Positions 1 to 8,814 of a DNA stretch of 64,000 bases are shown here, one piece after another. This DNA is from JALYZC01 sp963725645. GTDB taxonomy: Bacteria; Actinomycetota; Thermoleophilia; Solirubrobacterales; Solirubrobacteraceae. Numbering within the stretch: the stretch's first letter is position 1; each line of letters starts with the position of its first letter. The stretch spans positions 682,001 through 746,000 of the forward strand of contig CAVRZD010000002.1 in assembly GCA_963725645.1 (NCBI GenBank), in the 5' to 3' direction. The position numbers and the translations under genes are program-made. Under the pieces are notes generated by a model. It searched no databases, was not told where the DNA came from, and saw nothing but the letters and a program-made list of their open reading frames with translations.

Positions 1-98
1 AACGGGGCATCGCCCGGGCGCGGGATGAAGTCGCGCCGGGGCACCGAGAGCCGTCCGTAGCGCTCGGGGACCGCCCCGAGGATCGCCTCGACGTTCAG
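1..98 (-). CDS. Fragment of an unidentified gene (window edge)
   Basis: On the minus strand this stretch reads without stop as ...TLNVEAILGAVPERYGRL... with third positions almost all G or C, as in real genes of this window. It runs off the left edge. Upstream of about position 98 the same frame loses the GC3 bias and no start codon appears, so the 5' part is missing. I do not recognise the family. The fragment is short and the call rests on codon bias alone. Confidence 0.25.
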   Translation of the reverse strand, partial: MNVEAILGAVPERYGRLSVPRRDFIPRPGDAP

Positions 99-140
99 GG
101 TGCCAAGAAGCCCGGCTACTACGCGTTCAAGGCCGGCTGA
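99..140 (+). other. Possible 3' end of a plus-strand gene
   Basis: The last dozen plus-strand codons before the TGA at 138-140 read AKKPGYYAFKAG with every third base G or C. Upstream of about 100 this frame loses the bias while the opposite strand gains it. This looks like a gene end joined to unrelated sequence, but it is too short to be sure. Confidence 0.2.
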
Positions 141-183
141 TGCCGCCGGCCAGTGGATAGCGTCGTTGCCGTGTGATCACCGA

Positions 184-360
184 TCAGTCGGCGGTGGGCG
201 TCTCATCCAGCCCGCTCGGGCCGGCTGCCGCCGCTGCCTCCGCCGCCGCTGCCTGCTTTCTGGCTTCCTTCTTGGCCTGCTTGCGCGCTCGGCGCTCGCG
301 GACCGCGGTTTCACGCTGGTGCTTCGCCATCGTGGTCTTCTTCTTGGAACTTGAGGCCAT
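184..360 (-). CDS. Small Lys/Arg/Ala-rich protein
   Basis: This 58-residue protein has a basic first half (KKK, RERRARKQAKKEARK) followed by an Ala-rich acidic tail ending GLDETPTAD. The frame can start at ATG 360 or at an internal ATG at 330 (MAKHQRETAVRERR). It lies downstream of sufU on the same strand with a 29-bp gap. The composition suggests a helix with nucleic-acid affinity, but no domain is recognised. Low-complexity basic ORFs arise easily in GC-rich DNA, so confidence is moderate. Confidence 0.55.
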   Translation of the reverse strand: MASSSKKKTTMAKHQRETAVRERRARKQAKKEARKQAAAAEAAAAAGPSGLDETPTAD

Positions 361-389
361 GCGTTGGTCCCTTCTCGTTGGAATCGGGC

Positions 390-767
390 CTAGGGCCAGC
401 TCGCGTCGCCCGTGACGGCGCCGCGCATGACCTTCAGGTTGAGCAGTGCGCACTTGCGCCGGGTGGCGGAGATCGGGATGCCGAGCAGTTCGATCAGCCA
501 CTCGCCATCGAGTTCGCGGACCTCCTCGAGCGGCATGCCGATGTATTCCTCCGAGGCGATCGAGGCGGCGGCCTGGGAGATCGCGCAGCCCTGGCCGTGG
601 AAGCGCAGGTCGGCGATCTTCCCGTCCTGCACCCGGATGTGCACGCCCATCTCGTCCCCGCACAGCGGGTTGTGGTCGTGCGCCTCGAGGTCGTGCGGTC
701 GCAGCTCTCCGAAGTTCCGCGGGCGCTTGTAGTGGTCGAGGATGTAGTCCCGGTAGAGGTCGTCCAT
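390..767 (-). CDS. sufU: SufU, Fe-S assembly / zinc-dependent sulfurtransfer protein
   Basis: SufU accepts persulfide sulfur from the cysteine desulfurase SufS and passes it to the SufBCD scaffold. The 125-residue product starts MDDLYRDYILDHYKRPRN, the usual IscU/SufU N-terminus. It has the three metal-binding cysteines in NPLCGD, GQGCAIS and RRKCAL, and the spacer before the last Cys (LLGIPISATRRKC) is of SufU rather than IscU type. ATG 767 overlaps the restored sufS stop as TGATG. As sequenced, the sufS 3' end runs into sufU in frame. That apparent fusion is produced by a frameshift in sufS, not by a real fusion protein. Confidence 0.9.
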   Translation of the reverse strand: MDDLYRDYILDHYKRPRNFGELRPHDLEAHDHNPLCGDEMGVHIRVQDGKIADLRFHGQGCAISQAAASIASEEYIGMPLEEVRELDGEWLIELLGIPISATRRKCALLNLKVMRGAVTGDASWP

Positions 768-2017
768 CACGACTCGCCGAAGAGGATCGCGTGCGCGCCC
801 GAGCGAGGTGACGAGCGCGTCGACGTCGGCGCGTGTGTTGTACGGCCCGAAGGAGGCGCGCGCGGTGGCCGGCACGCCGAGCCGCCGCATCAGCGGCATG
901 CGCGCAGTGGTGGCCCGCGCGAATGCAGACGTTGTCGCGGTCGAGCAGCTCGGCGACGTCGTGCGGGTGCATGCCGTCGCAGCTCGAAGGAGATCACGCC
1001 CGCCGCGGTCGTCGGCGTCGGGCGGCCCGATCACGCGCAGGCCCTCGATCTCGGCGAGGCGCTCGAGCGCGTAGGCGGTGAGCTGCGCGCTCGTGCGCGC
1101 GCACGCGCTCCATGCCGAGGCGGGCCAGGTAGTCGACGGCCGCCCCGAGGCCCACGCCCTCGGCGATCATCGAGGTGCCGGCCTCGAACTTCCACGGCAG
1201 GTCGTTCCAGGTCGACTCCTGGAAGTCCACGCGTGCGGATCATGTCGCCGCCGCCGAGGAACGGGCGCATCGCCTCGAGCATCTCGCGGCGGCCGTGCAG
1301 GACGCCGATGCCGGTGGGCCCGAGCGCCTTGTGGCCGGTCCAGACGTAGAAGTCGGCGTCGATCGCGCCGACGTCGACGGGCAGCTGGGGCACGCCCTGC
1401 GAGCCGTCCACCAGCGACGTCGCGCCGGCCGCGCGCACGCGCGCGGCCATCTCGGCCACCGGGTTGATCGTGCCCAGCACGTTGGAGATGTGGGCGAAGG
1501 CCGCGAGCTTGACGCGCCCGCCCGCGAGCTCCTCGTCGAGCTGGTCGAGCGACAGCGTGCCGTCGTCGGCGACGTCGAGGTAGCGCAGCTCGGCGCCGGT
1601 CTCCTGGCAGAGCAGCTGCCAGGGAACGATGTTGGAGTGGTGCTCCATCTGCGTGATCAGCACGACGTCGCCGGCGCCGACGTGCTCGCGTCCCCACGCG
1701 TAGGCGACGAGGTTGATCGCCTCGGTCGCGTTGCGGGTGAAGATCGTGGTCGTCGCGTCGCCGCCGGTGAACGCGGCGACGCGCTCGCGCGCGCCCTCGA
1801 ACAGCGTCGGTGGCCTCCTGGGCGAGCGCGGTAGACGCCGCGGTGGATGTTCGCGTTGCTGCGGCGGTAGTAGTCGTCCATCGCGTCGATCACCGTCGCC
1901 GGCTTCTGCGAGGTGGCGGCGGAGTCGAGGTAGACGAGCGGGCGCCCGTCGATCTCGCGCGACGATGATCGGGAAGTCCGCGCGGACGTCGAGCGTGGGC
2001 GTCGTCGTGGTCGCCAT
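767..2017 (-). CDS. sufS: SufS cysteine desulfurase (broken by ~9 single-base insertions)
   Basis: SufS is a class-V PLP desulfurase releasing sulfur from L-cysteine for Fe-S assembly. The parts lie in three frames: start MATTTTPTLDVRADFP, the PLP-lysine loop TGHKALGPTG, PWKFEAGTSM, and the catalytic-cysteine region RAGHHCAHPLMRRL. Frame changes lie near 1958, 1834, 1808, 1231, 1089, 998, 978, 898 and 788. Removing nine bases leaves 414 codons, the normal family length, and a stop that overlaps sufU (TGATG). ATG 2017 overlaps the sufD stop in the same way. All active-site segments survive with normal codon bias, so this looks like bad consensus sequence rather than a pseudogene. Confidence 0.88.
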
Positions 2018-3386
2018 CACTTCGCCGCCGCGTACGCCTCGATGTCGTCGGCCGCCGCCGCCAGCTTGGCGGCGATGCGCCCGCGCACGAGCTCCTCGAG
2101 CGCCGCGTCGTCGAGCTGCACCACGATCGGCTCGAAGTAGCCCTCGACGACCACCCGGATCGCGTCGTGGCGGCTGAGGCCGCGCGTGCGCATGTAGAAG
2201 ATCATCTGCTCGTCGACCTCGCCGACCGTGCCGCCGTGCGAGGCGGAGACGTTGTCGGTCTCCACGATCAGCGACGGGATCGCGTCGACCTTCGCCTTCG
2301 GCGAGAGCATCATCGAGTGGGTCTGGAGGTAGGTGTGGGACTCCTGGGCCCCGGCGCGGATCTTGATCAGGCCCTCGTAGGAGGCGCGGCTGGCGCCGGT
2401 GGCGGCGCCCTTCCACACCGTGTCCCCCGTGGTCGGGCCGACCTCGTGGAGGTCCACGGTGAACAGGTCGAGGTGCTCGTGGCCCTCGGTGAAGTAGATG
2501 CCGCGGTGGCGCATGTCCGCCGCCCGGCTCGGCGGTGGCCAGCTCGAGGTGCTGGCGCGTCAGCCGGCCGCCGAGGTGGATCGGGATCCACGTGCAGTGG
2601 CGCGTCCGGCCGACGCGCACGACGTGGGTCGACACGTCGTGGACCTCACCGGACGCCCCAGTCCTGCAGGTGGGCGAGCCGGCAGCGCGCGTCGCCCTCC
2701 AGATAGCACTCGAAATGGCCGGCGTGCAGCGCCTGGCCCTCGAAGTCCGGTGCGAGGTCGTACTCGCGCAGGCGGAAGTCGGCGCCCGCGCTCGGCCACC
2801 ACGAGCGTGTGCGCGTACTGGGCGGTGCCCGGCTCGTCGATCACGTAGACGATCTGGAAGGGTCGCTCGACCGTGACGCCCGCGGGGACGTGGAGGAAGG
2901 CGCCACCGCGTCCAGAACGCTGCCGCTCGCGGCGTCGAGCTTGTCGCGGTCGTAGGTGAGGCGGCGCATGAAGTACCGGGCCACGAGCTCGGGGTGCTCG
3001 CGCGGCGGCGTCCTCGAGCGAGCAGAGGACGACGCCGCGGTCGGCCAGCTCGGGATCCAGCTCGCAGTGGACGACGCTGGCCCCGTGCTGCACCAGCAGG
3101 CCGGCGAGCGCCTCGTCGCCGACGGCGCTCCGACACGACCTCGGGCACGCCCCGGCCGGGCTCGTGGTGCTTGCGGCTCGAGCGCGTCCAGGTCGAGGTC
3201 GCGCAGGCTGGTCGTCCAGAAGCCCGAGCGCCGCCACGTCGGCATTTCGGCCGCCTCGTAGGCCTCCAGCGCGGCGGCGCGGATCTCGTCGATCGAGCGG
3301 CCGTCCCCGGCGCCGGCGCCGTCCAGCGCCGTCGAGAGGGTGGCCATGCGGGCCGCGCCGGGCTTGGTCGAGCGCGCCTCAGCCAT
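2017..3386 (-). CDS. sufD: SufD-family Fe-S scaffold protein (broken by ~8 insertions)
   Basis: SufD is the non-catalytic partner of SufB in the SufBC2D scaffold. The N-terminal part is SufD-like (IRAAALEAYEAAEMPTWRRSG), followed by GGAFLHVPAGV. The C-terminal part has AIPSLIVETDNVSASHGGTV and FYMRTRGL, the SHG-TVG and FY-RG signatures that separate SufD from SufB (which has HEA). Eight single-base shifts lie between about 3180 and 2515; removing them gives 454 codons. ATG 3386 overlaps the end of sufC by 8 bp. No second SufB/D gene is present in the operon, so SufB must be encoded elsewhere or this protein does both jobs. Confidence 0.83.
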
Positions 3387-4144
3387 CGCCCGCCACGACC
3401 TCCTCGCGCAGGAAGTCGTAGCCCTCGCGCTCGAGCTGGTCGACCAGCTCGGACGCCGCCCTCGCGCACGATCCGGCCGTCGAGCATGACGTGTACGATA
3501 CTGCGGCTTGATGTAGTGCAGGATCCGCTGGTAGTGGGTGATGATCAGGGCGCCCATGCCGATCTCCGAGTGCAGCTCGTTGACGCCCTCGGCGACGGTG
3601 CGCAGGGCGTCGATGTCGAGCCCCGAGTCGGTCTCGTCGAGCACGGCGACCTCGGGCTTGAGCATCGCCATCTGCAGGATCTCGCAGCGCTTCTTCTCGC
3701 CGCCGGAGAAGCCGTCGTTGAGATGGCGCGACGTGAACTCGCGGTCGACGTGCAGCAGCTCCGTCGCGTGCTTGAGCATCGGCGCCGAACTCCTTGACGC
3801 TCGATCGTGTCGTCCTCGCGCCGCGTGTTGATCGCCATGCGCAGGAAGTTCGCCACCGACACGCCGGGGATGGCGGCCGGGTACTGGAAGGCGAGGAACA
3901 GCCCGGCCTGGGCCCGGTCCTCCGGGTCGGCCTCGGTGATGTCCTCGCCTTTGAAGCTGATCTGGCCCTCGGTGATCTCGTAGCCGGGGTGGCCCATGAT
4001 CGTGTTGGCCAGCGTGGACTTGCCGGACCCGTTGGGGCCCATCAGGGCGTGCATCTCGCCCTTGGACACCTCCAGGTCGACGCCCTTGAGGATCTCGCGG
4101 TCTTCGATGCGCACGTGCAGGTTCTTGATCTCTAGGTCGGGCAT
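3379..4144 (-). CDS. sufC: SufC ABC-type ATPase (broken by ~4 insertions)
   Basis: SufC is the cytosolic ATPase of the SUF scaffold. It shows Walker A GPNGSGKST, the signature LNDGFSGGEKKR and Walker B VAVLDETDSGLD, followed by ITHYQRIL. It starts at ATG 4144 (MPDLEIKNLHVRIED), 44 bp after the Rrf2 regulator. Frame changes sit near 3798 and 3785 (around REDDTIE-VKEFGA-MLKHATE), near 3500 and near 3463. Removing four bases gives 254 codons, the usual SufC size, ending REEVVAGDG with its stop inside the start of sufD. Confidence 0.9.
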
Positions 4145-4188
4145 GGTCTCCTGACGAATCGGTTGCGCGCGCGGGAGCCGTGCGGGCG

Positions 4189-4644
4189 CTACGCGGCGAC
4201 GGGCTTGGGTTTGTCCTGGACGAGGTCGGAGAGCGAGGTCTCCTCGAGCGTGCGCACGATCGAGCCGCGCACCCGCGTCCACAGCAGCTTGGTGGGGCAG
4301 ACGTGGTCCGTCTCCGCCTCGCGCGAACAGACCAGATGCCCGTCCGCGCCCTCGCTGATGCACTCGATCGGGGCGATCGAGCCCTCCAGCGCCTCGACCA
4401 CCTCGGCCATCGAGATCGCCTCGGCGGGACGCGCGAGCAGGTAGCCGCCGTGGGCGCCGCGCCGGCTCTCGACCAGCCCGGCCTTGCGCAGGCGGGCGGC
4501 GAGGTGCTCGAGATAGGCGAGCGGCAGACCGTCGCCGTCGGCGATCTCGCTGAGCGACACGCAGCCGCTCTCGCCGTCGGCGCTCCGCCGCGCCAGCTCG
4601 ACCATCACGCGCACGCCGTACTCGGCTCGGGTGGAGAACATCAT
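4189..4644 (-). CDS. Rrf2-family Fe-S-sensing regulator
   Basis: This 151-residue Rrf2 regulator resembles IscR. The winged helix is N-terminal (MMFSTRAEYGVRVMVELARR...LPLAYLEHLAARLRKAGLVESRRGAHGGYLLAR). A cysteine cluster follows (ECISEG, LVCSRE, DHVCPTK), as expected for binding a labile Fe-S cluster. As first gene of the suf operon it very likely represses the operon when Fe-S supply is sufficient. Two adjacent ATGs (4644, 4641) are possible starts. Actinobacterial suf operons more often carry an ArsR-type SufR, so an Rrf2 protein here is a variant arrangement. Confidence 0.85.
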   Translation of the reverse strand: MMFSTRAEYGVRVMVELARRSADGESGCVSLSEIADGDGLPLAYLEHLAARLRKAGLVESRRGAHGGYLLARPAEAISMAEVVEALEGSIAPIECISEGADGHLVCSREAETDHVCPTKLLWTRVRGSIVRTLEETSLSDLVQDKPKPVAA

Positions 4645-4700
4645 CGGAAAACCGACCTCAAAGCTAGGGTATCAGCCGTGTCCGAGGGTTCAGCCGTCGG
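4645..4700 (-). promoter_or_regulatory. Likely suf operon promoter/operator
   Basis: Between the MMPL stop and the Rrf2 start the minus strand has TGATACCCTAGCTTTGAGGT. TACCCT (4671-4666) is a plausible -10 and would place the transcription start about 20 nt before the ATG. The 16-mer ACCTCAAAGCTAGGGT (plus strand) has loosely inverted ACC/GGT ends and could be an Rrf2 site, but only 4 of 8 half-site positions match. Confidence 0.35.
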
Positions 4701-4709
4701 GCATCGGCC

Positions 4710-6890
4710 TCAGACCTTGCCGCTCTCCGTGGCCGGCGCCGGCGTCGGTTGCGGCTCGGCTTCCCCCCGCGGAGCACGTGGGCTCCGCCCTGCGCCGTGG
4801 ACGGCCACCAGATCTTGTCGCCCAGCAGCTCGATTGCGGCCGGGACCATGATCGTGCGCACGACGAACGTGTCGAGCAGGATGCCGAGCGCGACCATGAA
4901 GCCGAGGTCGAACGTGAACGTGACGGGCAGCGTCATGAGCACGGAGAACGTGCCGGCGAGGATGATCCCGGCGCTGGTGATGACCGGGTCCGGTAGCCGC
5001 CAGGGCGCGCAGCGTCCCCTCGCGGGTGCCGTGGCGGCGCGCCTCCTCGCGCACGCGGCTCATGAGGAAGATCGTGTAGTCGACCCCCAGCGCGACGAGG
5101 AAGATGAAGGCGAACGTCGGCAGCGAGTTGTCCACCCCCGCGTCGCCCACGACGTAGCGGATGAACAGCAACGACAGGCCGAGCGTCCCGAAGAACGACA
5201 GGATCACCGAGCCGATGAGCACGAGCGGCGCCACGACCGCCTCGAGCAGGATCCCCAGGATCACGGCGATCACCGCGAGCGCGATCGGCACGATCAGCTT
5301 GATGTCGCGCGACGTCGCCTTGTCGAAGTCGTAGTTGATCGCGCTGCCGCCGCCGACCAGGGCGGTCACGCCCGGGGCGACGTCCTTCACCGCCGAGCGC
5401 AATCGCGGGACCACCCCCAGCGCGGCGGACTTGTACGGGTCAGAGCGCAGGACCACGTCGAGCTCGGCGATCTGCCCGTTGCGGGAGCGCTGGCCGGTCG
5501 GCACGGCGTCCGCCACGTCGCGCAGGGTGGCCAGCCGCCGTTGCGTCGCGAGCACGTCGGCGGGCCGCACCGGCCCGTCGCTGCGTTGCACGAGCACGGT
5601 GCTCGGCGCCAGCGTGCCGGCCGGGAAGGCGCGCTCCAGCACCTTGAAGCCGCTCACGCTCTCGGTCCGCTTCTTGAAGAACGTCGTCGTGCTGTAGTCC
5701 TCCTGGAAGGCCGCGAGGCCGAGCGCGCCCGCGGCGAAGAACGCGACGGTGATCCCCAACGCCGCGCCCGGGCGGCGCAGGACGTGGTCGCCGAAGCGAC
5801 GCCAGATCCCCTGCCGCGCGATGCTCGGCGCGTCGGGCGCGTAGGCGATCAGTCGCCGGCGCGGCCAGAAGCCGCGCCGGCCGACGATGGTCAGCAGCGC
5901 GGGCAGCAGCGTCAGGCCGGCGAGCAGGACGGAGGCCACGCCGATCGCCGACACCGGTCCGAGCGAGTGGATCGAGCCGGACTCGGCCACCAGGAGCACG
6001 AGCATCGACAGCGAGACGGTCAGGCCGCTGGCCAGGATCGCCGGGCCCGCGCGCCGTACGGCGCGCTGCATCGCGTCGTGCTTGTCCTCGAGGTGCCGCA
6101 GCTCCTCGCGGTAGCGCGACACCAGGAGCAGGCAGTAGTCGGTGCCCACTCCGAACATGAGCACCACCAGGATGCTGGTCGAGTTGGTGGACACCGTGGC
6201 GCCGGACTTGGCGTAGAGGTAGATGAAGCCCTGGGCCACCGCGTAGGAGAAGCCCACGACCAGCAGTGGGATCAGCGCCACGACCGGCGACCGGTAGATC
6301 AGGCCGAGCAGGACGAGGACGAGCACGACGGTGACCAGCAGGAGCTGGGTGTCGATCGAGCCGAAGACCTCCTCGGCGTCGGTGTTGAAGCCCAGGGCGC
6401 CCGTGAGGTACACGTGCAGGCCACTCGAGCCGTTCCCGACGATGCGGTTGAGCCGCTTGCCCCAGGTCGCCAGCTTGTCCTGGTTGTCGGGGACGTTCAG
6501 CGCGACATAGGCCACGGCGCCGCCGCGGGCGACGAGCGCGCGCGGGGCGCCCGGCTGGAAGGGAACGGCCGGGGCCCCTACGAGCGGCAGCGCCGACTTC
6601 GCGCGCTCGGCGTCGGCGGCGATCTTGGCCTTGTCGGCTGCGGTCAGCCCGCCGGAGCGCTGGTAGACGACGAGGCCGTTGACCGTCTGCCCGCCGGGGA
6701 AGTCCTTCTCGAGCAGGTTGACGACCTTGGTCGACTCGGCGTTCTTGGGGAGGAAGCTCTGGGTCTGGTCGTCGGTGACGTCGCCGAGCTTCGAGCCCAG
6801 GGGCGCGAGCGCGAACAGCAGGACGATCCAGCCAACCAGGACGAACCACTTCGTCCGGCGGCCGGCGACGATGGCGGCAAGACGGCGCAT
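4710..6890 (-). CDS. MMPL/RND-family membrane transporter
   Basis: A proton-driven exporter of the MMPL family (lipids, drugs or other hydrophobic cargo), about 727 codons. The first membrane helix is WFVLVGWIVLLFALAPLG. It has two repeated halves, each with an extracellular loop and a helix bundle, and the paired motifs GTDYCLLLVSRYREE and GVDYTIFLMSRVREE carry the Asp-Tyr of the proton path. The start at ATG 6890 follows GGGGAGG. The frame slips near 4990 (ATGP to VITSAGI), so the last helices (FTFDLGFMVALGILLDTFVVRT) are in another frame. It returns to the first frame near 4775 to end PATESGKV. It lies 41 bp after a response regulator and is probably its target. Confidence 0.85.
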   Translation of the reverse strand: MRRLAAIVAGRRTKWFVLVGWIVLLFALAPLGSKLGDVTDDQTQSFLPKNAESTKVVNLLEKDFPGGQTVNGLVVYQRSGGLTAADKAKIAADAERAKSALPLVGAPAVPFQPGAPRALVARGGAVAYVALNVPDNQDKLATWGKRLNRIVGNGSSGLHVYLTGALGFNTDAEEVFGSIDTQLLLVTVVLVLVLLGLIYRSPVVALIPLLVVGFSYAVAQGFIYLYAKSGATVSTNSTSILVVLMFGVGTDYCLLLVSRYREELRHLEDKHDAMQRAVRRAGPAILASGLTVSLSMLVLLVAESGSIHSLGPVSAIGVASVLLAGLTLLPALLTIVGRRGFWPRRRLIAYAPDAPSIARQGIWRRFGDHVLRRPGAALGITVAFFAAGALGLAAFQEDYSTTTFFKKRTESVSGFKVLERAFPAGTLAPSTVLVQRSDGPVRPADVLATQRRLATLRDVADAVPTGQRSRNGQIAELDVVLRSDPYKSAALGVVPRLRSAVKDVAPGVTALVGGGSAINYDFDKATSRDIKLIVPIALAVIAVILGILLEAVVAPLVLIGSVILSFFGTLGLSLLFIRYVVGDAGVDNSLPTFAFIFLVALGVDYTIFLMSRVREEARRHGTREGTLRALAATGPGHHQRRDHPRRHVLRAHDAARHVHVRPRLHGRARHPARHVRRAHDHGPGRNRAAGRQDLVAVHGAGRSPRAPRGEAEPQPTPAPATESGKV

Positions 6891-6931
6891 CGCGAACCTC
6901 CCCTCGGGTCGCTGGTCCCGCGAGACTACCG

Positions 6932-7564
6932 CTACGGCTCGACGAGGCCCCGCCGGATCGCGTAGCGGACGAGCTCGACCCGGTCGCGCATCCCGAGCTT
7001 GCGCAGCACGTTGGCGCGATGGGACTCGACGGTCTTCTCCGACAGGTGCAGGATGTCGGCGATCTGGGCGTTCGTGTGTGCCTCGGCGATCAGCTTGACG
7101 ACCTCCTGCTCGCGGGCGGTCAGCGGCTCGCGCGGTCCCTGGGAGTCGTCCTCCATCCAGGCCCGGATCAGCGACCGCTCGGCCGCGTTGGTGAGGAAGG
7201 CATCGCCGCGCGCGACCGCGCGCAACGCGTCCACGAGGTCGTTGTCGGCTTCGCGCTTGAGCACGTACCCCGACGCGCCCGCCTGGAGCGCCTCGAACAC
7301 GTAGCGCTCGTCGTCGTGCATCGAGAGGATGAGGACGGACACGTCGGGCGCCTGCGCCTTGATCTCGCGCGCGGCCTGGAGGCCGGTCAGGCGCGGCATG
7401 CCGACGTCGAGCACGCACAGGTCGGGGCGGTGCGCGAGCGCGGCCTCGACGGCCTCGACGCCGTCCTGCGCCTCGGCGATCACCTCCATGTCCGGCTGGC
7501 GGTCGAGCAGCAGGCGCAGGCCGCTGCGCACGATGCCGTGGTCGTCGGCTATCAGGATCTTCAT
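6932..7564 (-). CDS. NarL/FixJ-type response regulator
   Basis: A 210-residue regulator. The receiver domain (MKILIADDHGIVRSG) has the acidic pair DD, the phospho-acceptor Asp in CVLDVGMP, and the Lys in YVLKREAD. The C-terminal LuxR-type HTH reads LTAREQEVVKLIAEAHTNAQ then KTVESHRANVLRKLG. The start is ATG 7564, or GTG 7567, which overlaps the histidine kinase stop. With the kinase upstream and the MMPL gene downstream it forms a three-gene operon, suggesting control of the exporter. Confidence 0.92.
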   Translation of the reverse strand: MKILIADDHGIVRSGLRLLLDRQPDMEVIAEAQDGVEAVEAALAHRPDLCVLDVGMPRLTGLQAAREIKAQAPDVSVLILSMHDDERYVFEALQAGASGYVLKREADNDLVDALRAVARGDAFLTNAAERSLIRAWMEDDSQGPREPLTAREQEVVKLIAEAHTNAQIADILHLSEKTVESHRANVLRKLGMRDRVELVRYAIRRGLVEP

Positions 7565-7566
7565 CA

Positions 7567-8541
7567 CTAGCTCATCGTCAGCGTGACGATCGTCCCGCTG
7601 CCTTCGGTCGAATGAATGGACAGCTCGCCCCCCGCGAGCAGGGCCCGTTCTCGCATGCCCGACAGCCCGAGCCCGCCCTCCCGCGTGATCGGGCGCCCGT
7701 CCGCGCCGCCCGCGAGCCCGCGGCCGTCATCGGAGATGCGCAGGACGATGCGGCCGATCGAGGACAGCTCGACCACCACGTGCTGGGCATCCGCGTGCTG
7801 CGCGACGTTCGAGAGGCTCTCCTGCGTGACCCGGTAGACCACGAGCTGCTGCTCGGCGCTCAGCGAGGGGACGTCGCCGCGGCGGCGGAACTGGGCGTCC
7901 ACGCCGGTGCGCTCGGCGAAGTCGGACACCTGCGTACGCAGCGCCGGCAGGAGCCCATGGTCGTCGAGCGCGGTCGGGCGCAGCTCGCGCGCGAGGTGCA
8001 GGAGCTCCTCCATCGCCTGGGTCGCGAGCTCCTTGGTCGTCTCCAGCTCGCGGCGCAGCCCGGGCGGCGCCTCCTGCGCGGCCGCCTCGAGCCGCAGCAG
8101 GATCGCCGTCAGCGCCTGGTTGACCTCGTCGTGGAGGTCCTGCGCGAGGCGCTGGCGTTCCTGCTCCTGGGCGCGGAGCACGTTGCTCGCCCCGTCGCGC
8201 CGGTCGGCCTCGAGGCGGTCGAGCATGCGGTTGAACGAGGCCTGCAGCCGCACCACCTCCTCCGCGTCCGCTCGGGACGCGTGCGCGCGCCCGCTGCCCG
8301 ACGTCAGGTCGGCCTCCTCCATGCTGCGGATCAGGCGCTCGAGGGGCCGCAGGCGCCGGCGCAGCAGCAGGGCGTTGGCCAGCAACGTCACGAGGAGCGC
8401 ACAGGCCAGCACCGCGAACTCGCGGCGCTGGCCGGCGTCGCCCACGGATACGTCAACGGCTACGGCCGCCACGAAGACCGTGGCCGTCACCAGCAGGGCG
8501 TTGATCGCCAGGATCTGGCTGAACAGCGAGAGCCTCTTCAT
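7567..8541 (-). CDS. Membrane histidine kinase (NarX/DesK-like, HisKA_3)
   Basis: A 324-residue sensor kinase. Two membrane segments (ILAINALLVTATVFVAAVAV and FAVLACALLVTLLANALLL) enclose only a very short outside loop, so it probably senses within the membrane or its surface. A HAMP-like linker follows, then the HisKA_3 phospho-acceptor RLAQDLHDEVNQALT, then HATPase_c with ISDDGRGLAGG and GLSGMRERA. I chose ATG 8541 (MKRLSLFSQI) because the frame upstream has no membrane or domain features. It overlaps the regulator start. Confidence 0.9.
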   Translation of the reverse strand: MKRLSLFSQILAINALLVTATVFVAAVAVDVSVGDAGQRREFAVLACALLVTLLANALLLRRRLRPLERLIRSMEEADLTSGSGRAHASRADAEEVVRLQASFNRMLDRLEADRRDGASNVLRAQEQERQRLAQDLHDEVNQALTAILLRLEAAAQEAPPGLRRELETTKELATQAMEELLHLARELRPTALDDHGLLPALRTQVSDFAERTGVDAQFRRRGDVPSLSAEQQLVVYRVTQESLSNVAQHADAQHVVVELSSIGRIVLRISDDGRGLAGGADGRPITREGGLGLSGMRERALLAGGELSIHSTEGSGTIVTLTMS

Positions 8542-8700
8542 GCGGTGTGCGTCCGATCCGGAGGGGGAAGGACCAAAATGGGGTCTGGACCCGATATCGC
8601 CGGAGCACGCCCGCGGCGATACTTCTCCTGCGAGCAAGTCCACAAACGTTTCCGCACGACGCGGGCGGCGGCTTGCCATCGCAGCATAGGGCCTGAGATA

Positions 8701-8727
8701 CGGGGCGCCTTCCGGGAGGAGGCGCCC
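8701..8727. terminator. Strong GC hairpin upstream of moeB
   Basis: GGGGCGCCT (8701-8709) and AGGCGCCCC (8719-8727) are a perfect 9-bp inverted repeat around a 9-nt loop, followed on the plus strand by ATTTACTT. It is too far from any gene end on the plus strand to be an ordinary terminator. It may instead be a barrier or a protein-binding site between the divergent units. Confidence 0.35.
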
Positions 8728-8776
8728 CATTTACTTGCGCTCACGCGCCTGCTCGTTTCGGGCATCATTCACGTGG

Positions 8777-8814
8777 TTGGCGCCTCGCGCCCGTGCCGCT
8801 ATACTTTCTGAAGT
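8777..8814 (+). promoter_or_regulatory. moeB promoter with overlapping palindrome
   Basis: TTGGCG (8777-8782), a 17-bp spacer and TATACT (8800-8805) form a good sigma-70-type promoter. The inverted repeat ACTTTCTGAAGT (8803-8814) overlaps the -10 and the predicted start. The same element occurs at the cysM start, so a shared sulfur-responsive repressor is plausible. Confidence 0.5.

Noticed and set aside
390..1034. Apparent SufS-SufU fusion protein
   Set aside because: The in-frame join is produced by a single-base gain near 788. Removing it gives a SufS ending AILFGES with TGA overlapping the SufU ATG.
767..4144. Reading the suf genes as true pseudogenes
   Set aside because: All motifs and codon bias are intact, defects are almost only single-base gains, and gene junctions are perfect once repaired; an error in the consensus is simpler.
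4660..4676. IscR-type operator upstream of the Rrf2 gene
   Set aside because: Only loose dyad symmetry (4 of 8 positions); kept as a low-confidence promoter region, not claimed as an operator.
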